From positions 1,123,825,244 through 1,123,889,243 of the forward strand of contig OY856412.1 of NCBI GenBank assembly GCA_963693085.1: a DNA stretch of 64,000 nt, given 5' to 3'. Source of the DNA: Alisma plantago-aquatica (taxonomy: Eukaryota > Streptophyta > Magnoliopsida > Alismatales > Alismataceae). Every line of letters starts with the position of its first letter. Position 1 is the stretch's first letter. Shown here piece by piece: positions 48,311 through 60,331 of the stretch. Made by a program: the position numbers and the translations under genes. The notes below the pieces were generated by a model. The model had not been told where the DNA came from. It saw only the letters and a program-made list of their open reading frames with translations, and did no database searches.

Positions 48311-48661
48311 GCACAAAAACATGTCTTCTCCAAGCACAACCAAAACATACATCCACAACATAAAATGTGCAATTCCAAAGCATACATCAAATAGGGACAA
48401 GAGAGAAACAAGCAATCTAAGTCATAGTTAAAATATGGTAAACATGGCACCAACTCATGAGATATAGTGAATCAAAGAGTAAGTGTACATATGATCAAGA
48501 TTACAACACAGAGAGCATGTCCTCAAAAGCAACTACAATCCAAAACAATGAAAACATGATAGTAAATAGTACATTTCAAATAATGTGCCCAGATGATTTT
48601 AGTACAAAATATCCTATAAAGATATATATGATTAGAATCTATAGACTAAAAATAAAAACAT

Positions 48662-50303
48662 CTAAACATCTAGGTCATCTATGTCCACATCATCAACACC
48701 AGCAATAGAGGCTTCTGGATCATAGTTGTCATCTCCGTCTGAAGGTACAGTAGAGACAACAACATCACCTTCATCACCAGAACCACTAGTAGAGCCACCA
48801 GAACCATCATCACCGTCATCCTCAGAGGCCTCCTCATCAGTAGCAGTAGCTTCTTCATTGACATGATCTGGCATCTCCTCAAAGGTAGAGGAACCAAAAC
48901 CACAATCAGGCCACCTGGTATTATGCTCAGCCCATGAAATACCAAGGTCATGTAACTCTTGGGCTTGAGGATAAGAAGGAACAAAAGTACCAAGTCATGT
49001 AAGTAGGGTATCTATAGGACCAGCAGGGAGAGGTAGCACAGCAGGGTAGATCCACCAGCAATAGAGGGTGTAGCGGTTGAAGAAACAGGTGGATGGGTAG
49101 GGTAAAATTGATCATATGCATAGGATGCATAGTCACCTCCTAGGTAGGGCTGGTTGGTAGGATAGGGATGAGCACGGGAAAGGTTCAATACTAGACATGA
49201 TGGCACATAGATCCTGATGCATATGCTCCTAAACCTGAAGGTTGTAACCTACTGATGCATCATGTAACCCATGATGGTTTCATTTGATACATGTAAAGAG
49301 GTGTGGGGAGGTCGGGAAGGCTGAGGTGGTGGAGGTGCATAGGTGGAGGTAGAGGCTCCAGGTGTAGTAGAGGAAGGGATAGGCATAGACTTATAAAGTG
49401 TGGTCTCACTGATGCAAACTCCTTTCTTGGTTAGTTTGTAATGAAGGTCATGGAAAATAGTTTTTTCAGTGGCAGTTTGAAAAAGATCACAAATCAGGAT
49501 AGGGTAGGGAGGGTGGGTGCCAATGGCGTTCTTACCAAAGTCAAAATGGGTCATGTGATGAAGGACGTACATATATCGCCCATTTGACTTCGATGTTCTT
49601 CAAGATACATAACATAATCACCACAGTGTTTTCTACAATTTCAGTCTGGTTTTTCTTGGGATGAATATTCCAGTTAACAACTAGGGCGAGTATGTGGTTC
49701 TTGAGGTCTAAGGCTGAGGAGGGAAGGGTACACTTCTTCCTATAAGAAAATTGAGTCTTCTTCAAGAATTTGTGAATACCAGGAAGAGTGAGATCATATT
49801 GCTTGTAAAAGGCCTCAGAGTCAACTAGGTCAAAATACTCGGAGTAGTCCTTCATCCAAGTATCAGTCACCTCAGTACTTGAGAAAAAGATGTTCAGAGT
49901 ATCCTCAAAGACTTGGAATTTCTTTCCAGCTATCATGGAAGTAAGGACTACTTGAGCATTAGGTGGGGGTATGAGAGTGTCATAATTCCATTACAAATTA
50001 TCATAGAATTCATGAATGACTTTTGTGCTTGTGATGGAATTGTGATAGCATGCACGTTCAATACTCAAGACAGAGAGTTGGTGGTCGTATAGCAACTCGG
50101 TTACTTGATCGATAACCATTTTTCTATGTGGGGTTGGCTTATAAATGGCATGAAAAGGAAAAGGGTTCCTAGGAAGGAGATCCTTGTACCTATTTAGAGC
50201 ATCATTTGAGACAAAGAAGCTATCTTCAAAGGGTATGAGTTGTGAGTTAGGAGGAGGATGGTGCTCCGGATGGGGTGGCTCTCTTTTTCCTATTTGACGC
50301 CAT
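48662..50303 (-). pseudogene. extra 3' ORF of element B (plant-transposon-like domain, acidic tail)
   Basis: This is homologous and in the same position to the ORF of element A. It starts at 50303 (MASNRKKRATPSGAPSSS) and meets a stop soon after. The 49991-50395 frame has FVSNDALNRYKDLLPRNPFP and STKVIHEFYDNL, and 49541-49936 has TEVTDTWMKDYSEYFDL, LPGIHKFLKK and EIVENTVVIMLCILKNIEVK. Together they resemble the putative plant transposon protein domain. A Pro-rich linker (49249-49572, PPPPQPSRPP), a Tyr/Pro stretch (GGDYASYAYDQFYP) and an acidic tail with DVDIDDLDV (48662-48874) follow. About 70% of residues match A in the main domain. No membrane or signal segment is obvious, so envelope function is not supported. 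Confidence 0.75.
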
Positions 50304-50891
50304 GGAGATGAAATGAGAAGGATTGAGAGAACAAAAATGATGGAAACACCACCACAAGTCATCCATACACCAAGGGTTGATGGGAAAGAGGTCAAGTAAG
50401 GTCTATCTAGGTCGACCTAGGGTTAGGGAGAGGAAGTTTGGGGCTAGGGTGGAGAGGTAGAGGGGGCTGGAGGTTGGATCTGTCGATTTTTTTCTAGTTG
50501 AGAGGGAGAAAAGTCGACCAAACCTAACTTATGTTTGCTCCAGCCTGGCCATCGATCGAGTTCTGTGACTCGAAAACTCAATTGATTGTCTCTTTGAAAA
50601 ATCTCTCGGTCACTGATCGGTTGAGTTGGCAACTCGACTGATGGTCCACCTGAACCAACTTTAGAAATTTTATAGAGTGATAATAAAAGTTATTTTTCAA
50701 GTCCATTTTGCATTTTAAACATACTTAGGCACATATCACTCATCATTGGGTACTATTTTGTGATAAAACAAGTGTTTTCAAAAAACCCAAAAATAAGAGA
50801 AAAAATGGCAAAAAACATGAAAAACTGATTTTAGCATATTAGAAAGCAAGGGTGATCAAAACATAAGAAAAAAATATAGGATAGATGAAAA
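50304..50891 (-). promoter_or_regulatory. pol to extra-ORF spacer with LTR-like inverted motifs
   Basis: The spacer between RNase H and the extra ORF has no frame. At 50555-50645 it carries CGATCGAGTT, a GGTTGAGTT and AACTCGACTGA set, like the LTR motif cluster. The equivalent in A is split by element F (26395-26410 and 32025-32120) and has GTCGAGTT and AACTCG copies. I infer a possible internal promoter or enhancer for the extra ORF. Confidence 0.4.
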
Positions 50892-51662
50892 CTAGCTAGA
50901 AGGAATATCAGATTCATTCAAAGTAGTTATGAGTAGTGTAGATCTAATAAAATTAAATGTCTCTCTAGCTAGAGGTTTAGTGAAAATGTCTGCCAATCGA
51001 ATTTCTGTGTCCACATGCATGATATAGATATCCTTTTTGGCAATGCGATCATGAAGAAAATGATGGTGAATCTTTGTATGCTTAGCTCTACTATTCAAGA
51101 TAGGATTGTAAGACATATTAATTGTACTAGTATTATCACAATAGATAGGAGAAACATCAAAATGAATGTTAAAGTCTTGGAGCATTTGCTTCATCCATAG
51201 GACATGGGCACAACAACTCCCATTTATAATGTATTTAGCCTCGGTAGTTGATAATGCCACTGTGCTCTGTTTCTTGGAGAACTAAGACACCAAGCATGGT
51301 CCTAGGAGAAAGCAAGTGTCACTTGTACACTTTATATCAATCAAGCATCATGCGTAATCAACATCACTATAAGTCATAAGAGTAAAGCCCCTTGACTTGG
51401 GATACCATAGTCTAACATTTGGAGTTTTGGCTAAGTACCTTAAAATCCTATTAACAATTATAAGATGTGATTTCTTGGGATTTGATTGAAAGCGAGCACA
51501 CAAGCCAATGCTAAACATTATATCATGTCTAGAGGTAGTTAAGTAAAGTAAACTTTCAATCAGACCTCTATAGAGCTTCTCATCTACCTTCTCACCTTCT
51601 TCATATTTACCAAGTTTGGTGGTATTTGACATGGGTGTGTCCATCGGCTTGGTGTTCTCCAT
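50892..51662 (-). pseudogene. element B RNase H and RT C-terminal part
   Basis: 51348-51662 contains GMENTKPMDTPMS-type text followed by YRGLIESLLYLTTSRHDIMF, the standard copia stretch between RT and RNase H. 50892-51260 begins ALSTTEAKYI (the family has STAEAEY) and holds the IYCDNTSTINMSYNPILN and KHTKIHHHFLHDRI motifs, with IRLADIFTKPLA near the end. It then closes at a natural stop after SDIPSS. A frameshift near 51300 separates the two frames. In an intact element this degrades the RNA strand of the RNA-DNA hybrid. Confidence 0.88.
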
Positions 51663-51981
51663 CCCAAAGCGCTTAAGTAGCTCACTTTGTACTTGTCTTG
51701 GTTGATGATGTTCTCATATTTAGTAAGATGTCTTTGTTCCTTACCACTTTGCCACTTTCATCTAGCTTGTTGCGATAGACCCACTTGGTGTCAATGATCT
51801 TTCTATCACTTGATCTTAGCACTAAGGTCCATACTTTGTTCTTTTCAAATTGCTCCAACTCTTCTTGCATGTCTAGGATCCATTCATCATCCCCAATAGC
51901 TTCTTTGACGTTCTTTGGCTCGAGTTGTGAGATGAAGGCGTTGTTGGCTTGTTCTTTGTTGAAGGCAGCCCGCATCTTCAC
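51663..51981 (-). pseudogene. element B RT N-terminal part, catalytic core deleted
   Basis: The frame reads DEWILDMQEELEQFEKNKVW and KWVYRNKLDESGKVVRNK, the conserved opening of copia RT. The next 600 bp or so expected in an intact copy (VARLEAIR, YVDD) is missing: RNK is followed within about ten codons by text equivalent to the INQTKYTKELLKRFGM region, one base out of frame. This is a clean internal deletion of the polymerase core. Confidence 0.82.
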
Positions 51982-52138
51982 TCTTTCATATGGTCACCTA
52001 AAATCATCTATTTTGGATGATTCTTTGCAAATTGGGGAGTTGGACCCTTCTTCTCTTCATCTTTCTCTTCTTCTTGAATGACCACCTCTTTTACCTTTTG
52101 GGTGATGTTGAGTTCTTTTCGAATAGGAATTACCACAT

Positions 52139-53445
52139 CTACAACATCATCATTTGGAACAATATCTTTGGGAATATATGGGTTAGTCTCAATAAATTAA
52201 CATTAATGAATTCTTCTACTTTAGCAAGATCAATATTAAACACTCTATAAGCCTTGCTAGTAGTGTTATAGCCACGAAAGAAAGCCTTGTAAGATTTCGG
52301 ATCAAACTTATTGAGAGAATCTTTTGTATTCAAAACAAAACAAGGACATCTAAAAACATGGAAATACTCGATAGAAGGCTTCCTACAATGCCATAGCTCA
52401 TAGGGGGTTTTCTTCAAAGAAGGATGTGTAAAAACCTAGTTTTGCACAAAACATGAGGTACTAACGACTTTGGCCCTAAACTCCTTTGGAGTATCATACT
52501 CTAAAAGCATGGTCTTATCCATATCATGTAGTGACCTATTCTTCCTCTCTACGACCCCATTTTGTTGAGGTGTTCGAGGTGAAGAGAAGTTATTTGCATA
52601 CCTAGATTCTTCGCAAAAGCATTCAAAAAGATCCTTTTAAAATTATCCCCCATGATCCCTACGGAGGAAACAATCTGGCAAGAAGCTTCGTTCTCAACTT
52701 GTTTAAAAAAACTAGAGAAACAACAAGTGTATCACTCTTAGAAATGAGAAAGAAGGTCCAAGTATATCTAGAGAAACCATCCACAATAATAAGGAAATAC
52801 TTGGAACCATGAAGCGATTGAGTTCTCATTGGTCCAAATAGATCAATGTGAAGAAGTTAACGAGCTCTCTTGGTACTAAGGACTCCTTTGGATTTGAAGG
52901 AGGACTTTGTTTTCTTTCCTTGGGTACAAGGTTGGCATTCCTCATCCTTTTCAAAATCTAATTTGGGAATTCCCTAGTCCAAGTCCTTTTTGCTCAACTT
53001 CTTCAACTGATGCATATTTACATGACCAAGTCGACGATGCCAAAGAGAAATATCATTTGAATTGAATACTAGGCATCTACCAACAATAGTATTAATAGAG
53101 TCAAGCATAATTACACAAAGATTACCACTTCTAGTTCCCTTATATATGACTTGATAGGTGAGGGAATCTAGAATCAAGCATTCAAAGGAAGTAAATAGCA
53201 CAAGGTAACCATTATCACATAATTGAATTACACTTATTAAATTGTGATGTAGGCCATCCACAATGAGAACATTATTGATACACAAGGATTCACCTACATT
53301 ACCCTCACCTTTAACCTTACCTTTCTTGTTGTATCCAAAGGTAATTGAACCTCCTTTCTTCTTAGTGAAGTTGTTGAAATGGCTTATATCACATGTCATG
53401 CGCTAAGTGCGACCACTATCAACAATCCATCTACCTTTTTCCTAA
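52139..53445 (-). pseudogene. element B protease, GAG-pre-integrase and integrase
   Basis: The protease site reads R-W-I-V-D-S-G near 53425 and meets a TAG soon after. The GAG-pre-integrase frame (52974-53399) has FNNFTKKKGGSITFGYNKKG, NVLIVDGLHHNLISVIQLCD and WHRRLGHVNMHQLKKLSK. The integrase core (52420-52970) is frameshifted throughout. The C-terminal frame 52139-52417 has KKTPYELWHCRKPSIEYFHV and GYNTTSKAYRVFNIDLAKVE. All parts match element A in order and spacing. Confidence 0.88.
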
Positions 53446-54803
53446 GGTAAATACCATTCTCTACCTCAATTCCATTGTATTGGATCTCAAGATCAAGAAA
53501 TTGGCCTTTCAAGTTATCAATTCTCTCAATATGAGTTTTCTCATTTTGCTCAAGAATCTCAAGTTTAGCATACAAATCATCAATAATTTTTCCTAACCTT
53601 TTTTCTTTTAGATTTACATTTAGAAAAAAAAGAATGAATAGAAATAAGAATATTGATAAGAGCTTCCTTAGATAACTCATGAAATCATACCTCACTTACC
53701 TCAACAATTTCTTCACTTGTAGAGGCCATGAGTGCAAGGTGGCACTATCCATCTTCTTCAGAGCTAGAGCCACTTGAGGATGATTCTTCCAAAGTTGCAT
53801 GAGTTGCATTCTTGTGTCTTTTCTCCTTCTTTTCCTTACTCTTGTACTTGTTCTCCTTCTTGTACTCTTCCTCCTTCTTGGATATGCCCTTGTGGTGTGA
53901 CTTTCTTGATTTAGGACATTCACTCTTGTAGTGTCCCTTTTGGCCACACTTGTATCATCTAGGAGTGGAGGAGGAGGATTGTTTTTCCTTGAAGTGCTTG
54001 CCCTTAGTGTAGTTGTCTTCATGCTCACTAGGGCCATCATTTTCACTAGAGGAGGAGAGATGTCTGGAAAGTAAGTTGTTGTTCAAGGATGACAACCTCC
54101 ACTTGAGCTTTGAAGGCATTATCTTTAATATTCTTGGTTTCCTTCTCTTCTTGGTTGGCTTCTTCTTCTTGCTTGTCAAGCCTTGGCTCATGAGGTTGTA
54201 GGTTTCCAATGAGCTCTTCAGTTGGGATGTCACCAAGGCTTTTCACTTCTTCAATGGAGGTCACCTGGACTCCCATCTCTTTGGTACAGTCCTCAAGATC
54301 TTGGATTTGATTACACCTCTATCCAAAGTGTTGCCCAAAGCATCTAGGCCATTGATGATGATGTTGAGCCTAGAGTACATCTCTACAATCCATTATTTCT
54401 TGCCCATATTGAAGTTCTCTAGAATGTTGTTCAACATGTATATCTTAGCCTCCTTGACTTGGTTTGTGCCCTCATAGGTAATGCACAACTTATCCCAAAT
54501 CTCATAGGCGGTATCCCATGAGGAGATGTGGTTGAACCCCGTTGGGGTAAGGGTTGCATAGAGGATGCTTATGGCTTTGGCATTGAGTTAGGCTTCTTCT
54601 ACTGTAGCTTCATTCCATGTTTAAACAGCTCTGGTAGGCTCCTTGTATGGTGTGACCATCACCTTCCACATATCAAAGTTCATGCCTTTAATGTAGAATT
54701 ACATATGCCTCTTCCAATAGAGGAAGTTGGTGCCGTCGAAAATTAGAGGACACATGGAGAAGCCTCCCTCTAGGTTGAGTGAACCAAGTAGGTTGTCTCC
54801 CAT
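53446..54803 (-). pseudogene. element B gag
   Basis: Gag starts at ATG 54803, 38 bases after the PBS, with IFDGTNFLYWKRHM then a stop. YEIWDKLCITYEGTNQVKEA and LNNILENFNMGKK are the UBN2-type core (54400-54530). Frames at 54046-54276 and 53696-54046 carry the charged middle. The zinc knuckle reads stop-YKCGQKGHYKSEC: the first Cys codon has become TGA at 53955-53957. The coiled-coil tail is at 53396-53695 and is about 1 kb shorter than in A, so a deletion is likely. Confidence 0.85.
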
Positions 54804-54841
54804 CTTATTGTCTCATGGGATATTGGTGGAAAAGATCCTTG

Positions 54842-54853
54842 GCTTTGATACCA
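54842..54853 (-). other. primer-binding site of element B
   Basis: GCTTTGATACCA on the plus strand is TGGTATCAAAGC on the element strand, one C-to-T type change from the iMet site. It ends two bases before the LTR at 54856. Confidence 0.88.
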
Positions 54854-54855
54854 CT

Positions 54856-56317
54856 TGTTGGATCTAGGGCTCTAGAGCGGGGTGAATAGAGTTTCAAAAT
54901 TCTCACAAGATAAGTTAGACCATCAAATTATATCAATCAAAACAAATATCTTAAGAACAATTTGAAGTCCTATCTAAGAAAGCATAGCAAGGATGAGAGA
55001 TATTGAAACATGCACTTGGACAAGGTGGTTTAGAGTGGTTCCAATATCCAAACTAGGAGATAGTCAATCCACTACCTAGAGAGGTCAACCTCTAGGACTT
55101 TCAATATGTATATACTTATATTCATTCATAAGAGATATAAGGAGACCACGATAAATCCAAGGACTTACCTACTCAAGACAAGAGTCTTCCACCTACACAA
55201 GGACTTACCCACTTGATCAAGATGTCTTCATCCTTCAATAAGGACTTACCCACATTTTCATCAAGTCTTTGGCCTTGAAGGATTTACCCACTCGTCTTGA
55301 ATCTAGGTCTTTCCCTTATCCTTCACCTAGATAAGATCTTCACCTCTTCTTCAACCTTAAAGAAGAACAGCAACAGCTTCACCTTCACTTGAAGTAGCTT
55401 GCTTCACCCTTTGCTCTTTGAGAAAGGGGGTAAGGAAGATGGAATGGAATGAGAGCTTTACAAGAACATGGAGGTAGCTCTCCTACAACTTGCCTAACTC
55501 ACTCATAATCACAAAATGCTTTATAAATGAGAGAGAGAAAGGGGCTCAAGGAGTTGTAACAACTATATCAAGGACTTAGAATAGCATGAATGAGAAAATT
55601 TGGAATGAACTTTAAGGGGTCCTATTTATAGTTGGGGGTGTTCCCTTGAGTGTGGGATCACTTAAGGGTGATATATAGTCATTTTCCAAGTTAAAATAGA
55701 TCTATTTTCACTCACAACAATTCACCAACAGTTATAATCACTTTTTTTGCATTTTCTGTAGAGTACATTCGATCGAGTTTCAATAAAGATAACTCAACCA
55801 ATCCACTAAGTGACAAAGTCAATTTTCAAACTATCGGTCAAGTTTGTTCTGGGAAACTTGAATGATGAGTCAAAATTAGTTTTGGTTAGTTGATCGATCG
55901 GTCAACATCTGTGAGTGTGAAACTCGAGTGATTGGTCATCTTTAGAAAATCCATCACTGGATCGGTCGAGTTTCCAACTCAACTGGTAAACATCCTATGA
56001 CAAATTTTCTAAATTGACTTTTGAGTGACAAAACATTGGAATTAAATGTCCTTGATTTTTTCTCATCTTAGTTACAAGTCATATCATCAGTACAAGTGAT
56101 TACAAAATTAATCTAAGGTCATTTGGAGTGATTTTCCAAAAATGTGCACTAGCATTGCTTTTGAATTGAACTTGAACAAGCTAGGGCTTGTGTAATTTGA
56201 TCCTTTTTCATGTACCTAAAGCCTGAAATCAATCTTGAACAAACATATTATATACATAGGAATGGAATGGTTAAGTCATTATCAAAATATGGGCAATGTA
56301 TAAATCTGAAGTCAACA
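54856..56317 (-). repeat. 5' LTR of element B
   Basis: It is 1462 bp, begins TGTTGGATCTAGGG and ends GAAGTCAACA. The minus-strand TATA box TATAAATAGG is at 55621-55630, and GTCGAGTT-type motifs fill 55770-55985. Confidence 0.93.
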
Positions 56318-56322
56318 CATCC

Positions 56323-58568
56323 TTTGCGGTCTTTCAAAACCAACATCAAGACAACCATTCTTATCAAACACATGTCATAACCCTTCATATGTTAAACAAG
56401 GAATTAGGTCACAAACCATGCGATCAAAGTGAAATATACATCTTGGTCAAAGACCATCCTCAAGACCAATGATCAAGACACAACCATGACACACCAGTGG
56501 TTGAAGGGATCCAAGGTTGAAGGCACACATTCAGTGACCAAACCACAAACTAGGTCAGTGACCAAGACACAAACCATAACCAAACGGTCGAAGGGAAACC
56601 CTAGGTCATAGACCACACCAGCGAACATACATTACCAAAATAGACGGTCGAAGGGAAGCCACCTATTCGTCGGTCAAAGAGAATCAGTCATCTAAGAGAC
56701 CAAAGGAAATACCTATTCGACCGAAGAGAGACCAGTCAATGCGACCCAAAACCAAAGGAAAGCTATCTCATTCGACCAAACATCACCAATCACTCAATCA
56801 CTTAGGTGCCAACATGAAAAAATCTAAGAGAGATAAAATAACTAGCAATTTATGAGCAAGATAGAACATTAACAATATGAAACTGACCTTTAAGGGATGA
56901 TGTAAAAACTTAAGGAAAACATCATGAAAACCCTAAAATCAAGCACCACATGTGTCCAACATGGAAACCATGAGTTGAGAGATAAAAACCCAAGATCAAG
57001 CGCATGAAAATAGAACCAAACTCCACCTCATGCAAGGCAACTGAACCAAGATAACAAAACCAAGTTTGAGATATGCATGCAAAACCACCATCATCTCCAC
57101 CATATAGATTTTGGGTAAGTGAATTAGGGTTTAAGCAAAGGAATAAGTACATGCACAATCATTATAGCATTACAACCCTAAAAAGATATCATTATCAACA
57201 ACAAGCAATCATGTTTTGGAAAGATCTGCATGTAGGATTATAGTTCAATAATAGAAGAGGGAAAAGATTTATATAACCTGCCTTAGATGATGGTTGCACC
57301 ACCTTCAAGAAAAGCTCCAAAAGCAAGAAAGAAACCTAACTTTGATCACATCCATGACCAAGATAGTCATCAACTCAAAAGAGAAGAAAAACCCAAGGTC
57401 AAAAGAGCAAGAAGAGGAACCAAAACATCAAGGATGAAAAGAACAAGAAGGGAGAGAAAGGGAGAAGATTTCCTCCACCTGACTTGACTACTACCTTGGA
57501 GAACCAAGAATTTGACCCAAGAAAGAGGAGTACCTCCATCCTAACACAAGCACCACCATGAAAGCTCCATGGATTCAGCCAAGGGCATAAGAAAGAGGTA
57601 GGGTTTTGTAAGATAATGAAACCAAGAGGTTGTGTCACTTACCAATGATCAAAGATCACCAAGGAAGAGTAGCTCCAAGCTTGGATCACCACATGCAAAG
57701 GATTTTGGCCCCCAAGCACAAGGTTGAGTTTCTTCTCCAACAAGCACATAAGGGCCAAACTCCAAAGATGAGAGAAGAAAATAGGTTGCAAAAGGATCAT
57801 ATGCATGAAATAAGAGGGGTGCATATACCCAAAGATAGAGAGAGACCAAAGAGGTGAGGTGGCATGCACATAAGTGCCACATGTCCACCAAAGAACCCAC
57901 ATATATTCACTAAAACCATGCAAACCACTAAGGTCATGAAAAACAAGAAAACCAAGTGACCTCACTTGGTTATGGATGACCATCAGTTGAAGGAAAACAA
58001 GGCCACAAGGGTACATGGTCGCATAAAACCAAGTGACCTAAGGCACTCGGACCCTAGGTCAAGCAACCTAAGAGAAAGCCTCAAACCTCTAGGACTGTAT
58101 GGATCTCAAATCTCAATGAAAAACTCATTCAACCATAGATAAACCACCAAGGAATTACAAGGATGGTCGTTGGAAGATCCAAAACTCAAATGGTCAACAC
58201 AAAGGTCAACATCAACATAGGGCACCAAGGAAAACCCTAGAAACCACTCTCAACATGTCTCTATCTCTCTCCTCCTCAACCAAGGTTCAACAAGGTGCCC
58301 CAGAGCACCATCCTCTCTCTCTCATGAAGCCAAGGCACAAAGGACACAACCTACGTGTGACAAATTGCAAGATAACCCTTGAACATGGGTAAATTGCAAC
58401 TTGGTTCAAAACTAGCAAGCATAGCTCAAATAACATTCAAAAGGACCAAACTAAAACCACAATCATGTCACATGATATTAAGCATCTCAAGAGATTAGAT
58501 CAAGGTTTGAGCATCTTATTAAGCAAAGCAAGCATACTCAAGAACTAAACTAGGTTAGGGGCCTTACA
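56323..58568 (-). repeat. family G repeat, copy 3, right part
   Basis: It continues the copy cut by element B at 46522. It contains several GGTCGAAGGGAA words (56585, 56645) and ATTCGACC words (56713, 56770). The closing GGGTAAATTGCAACTTGGTT, AAGGACCAAA and GGTTAGGGGCCTTACA match copy 1 at 12340-12706. The Lys/Arg-rich frames at 57287-57487 are purine-run artefacts. There is no supported gene. Confidence 0.6.
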
Positions 58569-60331
58569 TTATTGATTAATTCTAACTATATAGACAAGAA
58601 GGATATTATAATGATCATAAAAGTTTAAAATCATGATCATATCCTAAATTCTTAAAAAAATATAGTAAATAATCATTCAAACAAATTCCTTTGAATTTTA
58701 CTAACTTACCATTGACTCGAAAGGTCAATATTTTTTTCAATAGTGTTCCACGGTTAGGTTGATATGATTACTGAAACACATATAATAAAGTAGTATATAT
58801 CCAACATATATGATCAAATTATACTATAAATTTCTGTAAGTATTTACAATATAAAATGAGTTCATATAACTGAAATGTATTGTGTACCATTTTTCATTTA
58901 GTCTTATTAACAAGACTAGTCAAACATATTTTTATTAAAATATAATTTTAAAAAGTTTTTTTATGTATCCTACAAAGATACATGATACATATGTATAATG
59001 TTATATTTACATGTATAAATAATGAATCTAAATATATGATTTTTTTTGTTCGAGTTTACCTTGACCTAGCCCATACAAAAATGTGCTTAATTTTTTCTTA
59101 TGTAATCAGATCTGAGAAGGTTATGTCGGATAAAATCAGGTCGGTCGGGTTTGATGCTCGTCCCTATATAAAATGATATGAAGGGAGTTCCATGCAATTT
59201 TGAAGAGTGGAGAGTGGTGGAAAAAATATTTGTATTTATTTTTAAAAATGATTAAGTTCTTCTATATTTTTAATGCCAATATATACTATTTATAAAAAAT
59301 GTGGAAGCAGTTCGATAAATTTTGCTCTCTATTTTCTAAATTACAAGTTGATATTTCTTTATTTTAACAAAGAAAACGTGCATACCACAGTCTTATCCCT
59401 AGTGTTAAAATAAAGTAAGAAGAGAGAATGAGGCTGATAAAAAATAGGGTGTTATGTGCTAAATGGGAAAAAAACTTATTCCACACAATCAAACCAATGT
59501 CTTTCTATTAGATTCGAACCATTCACAAATAAAAAGTCAATCATCTGAAAGTCGACTATTATTCATGCAGAAATACTCAAGCCCAACTGACCGCAGGAGA
59601 GAAGATTTAATATTTTAATATGGAGTCTTGAACCCAGCCCAGCATCTTCCCAATTTATATGTATGCAAGACTTCCTTTCAACCCAATATGATAGTGGTCT
59701 GGCGGCTTGCAGAATGATTGGCTGGTTAGCTCACCACAGAGGCAGACTACTGTCACCCACTTTGTTGGACCGATGTTTCTTTTTCTTTACAAAAATGCTA
59801 TGTTGACGTGCCAAACCAGTGACGCGCCGTGAAAATGGTGGTTTTTCTTTTTTTTCTTGTCAGTTGCCTGGTATGGACGTGGTGGTTGAGAACTGAAACT
59901 AGTTTTCACTATAGTAGCTCGGTCAGCATACTGTAGCTCGATCTAGTTTTTCTTTAGCATGCTCAATTAATGCTTTACAGTGACTATACAAGGAACAAAA
60001 TGGGGGGAAATAGATTGGAAGTGGAGGGAAATTTTGGGCATTCCGTGGAGAACATATTGGGGAGGCAAATTTGTGCTTGTGCCCTAATTTTTTTGAGAAA
60101 TGCATTACATTGTCCATATAGATTGTGGGGGTGTGCTTGTAGCAACACCTTCTCTTGAAGTTTTGATCCATCTACAACATTAACTACTTGTATGTATCCT
60201 GACTAGTCCATTTATTGCTAAAGTTCATTTATTTGACATGGAGTTTCAAGATGGTACATTTCAAACCATGTATATCATCATATTAAGCAACATTTATAGT
60301 ATTAGAGACAACATTTGTACGTTTCCAATAG
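58569..60331. other. gene-free AT-rich stretch
   Basis: No gene is supported. A more balanced composition around 59640-59960 stands out slightly but has no long frame, terminal repeats or RNA-like structure that I could identify. Confidence 0.4.

Larger units (their letters stand above)
46523..56317 (-). mobile_element. element B: full-length sirevirus-like Ty1/copia
   Basis: It is 9795 bp, with LTRs 46523-47975 and 54856-56317 and a perfect target duplication CATCC (46518-46522 and 56318-56322). On the minus strand it carries PBS, gag, protease, integrase, RT with its core deleted, RNase H, an extra ORF and polypurine tracts. It has no nested insertion. The LTRs differ at roughly one base in twelve by eye over the first 230 bp, fewer than the LTRs of A, so B is the younger insertion. 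Scattered stops and frameshifts mean it is not active. Confidence 0.93.

Noticed and set aside
48662..50303. Calling the extra ORF an envelope gene
   Set aside because: The position fits, but I see no signal peptide, membrane span or cleavage site.
57287..57857. Lys/Arg-rich and opposite-strand frames of 60-125 codons
   Set aside because: They overlap on both strands in a purine-rich part of repeat G and match no family.
59500..59540. GATTCGAACC, which resembles an antisense tRNA B box
   Set aside because: No acceptor, D or anticodon arms could be built around it.
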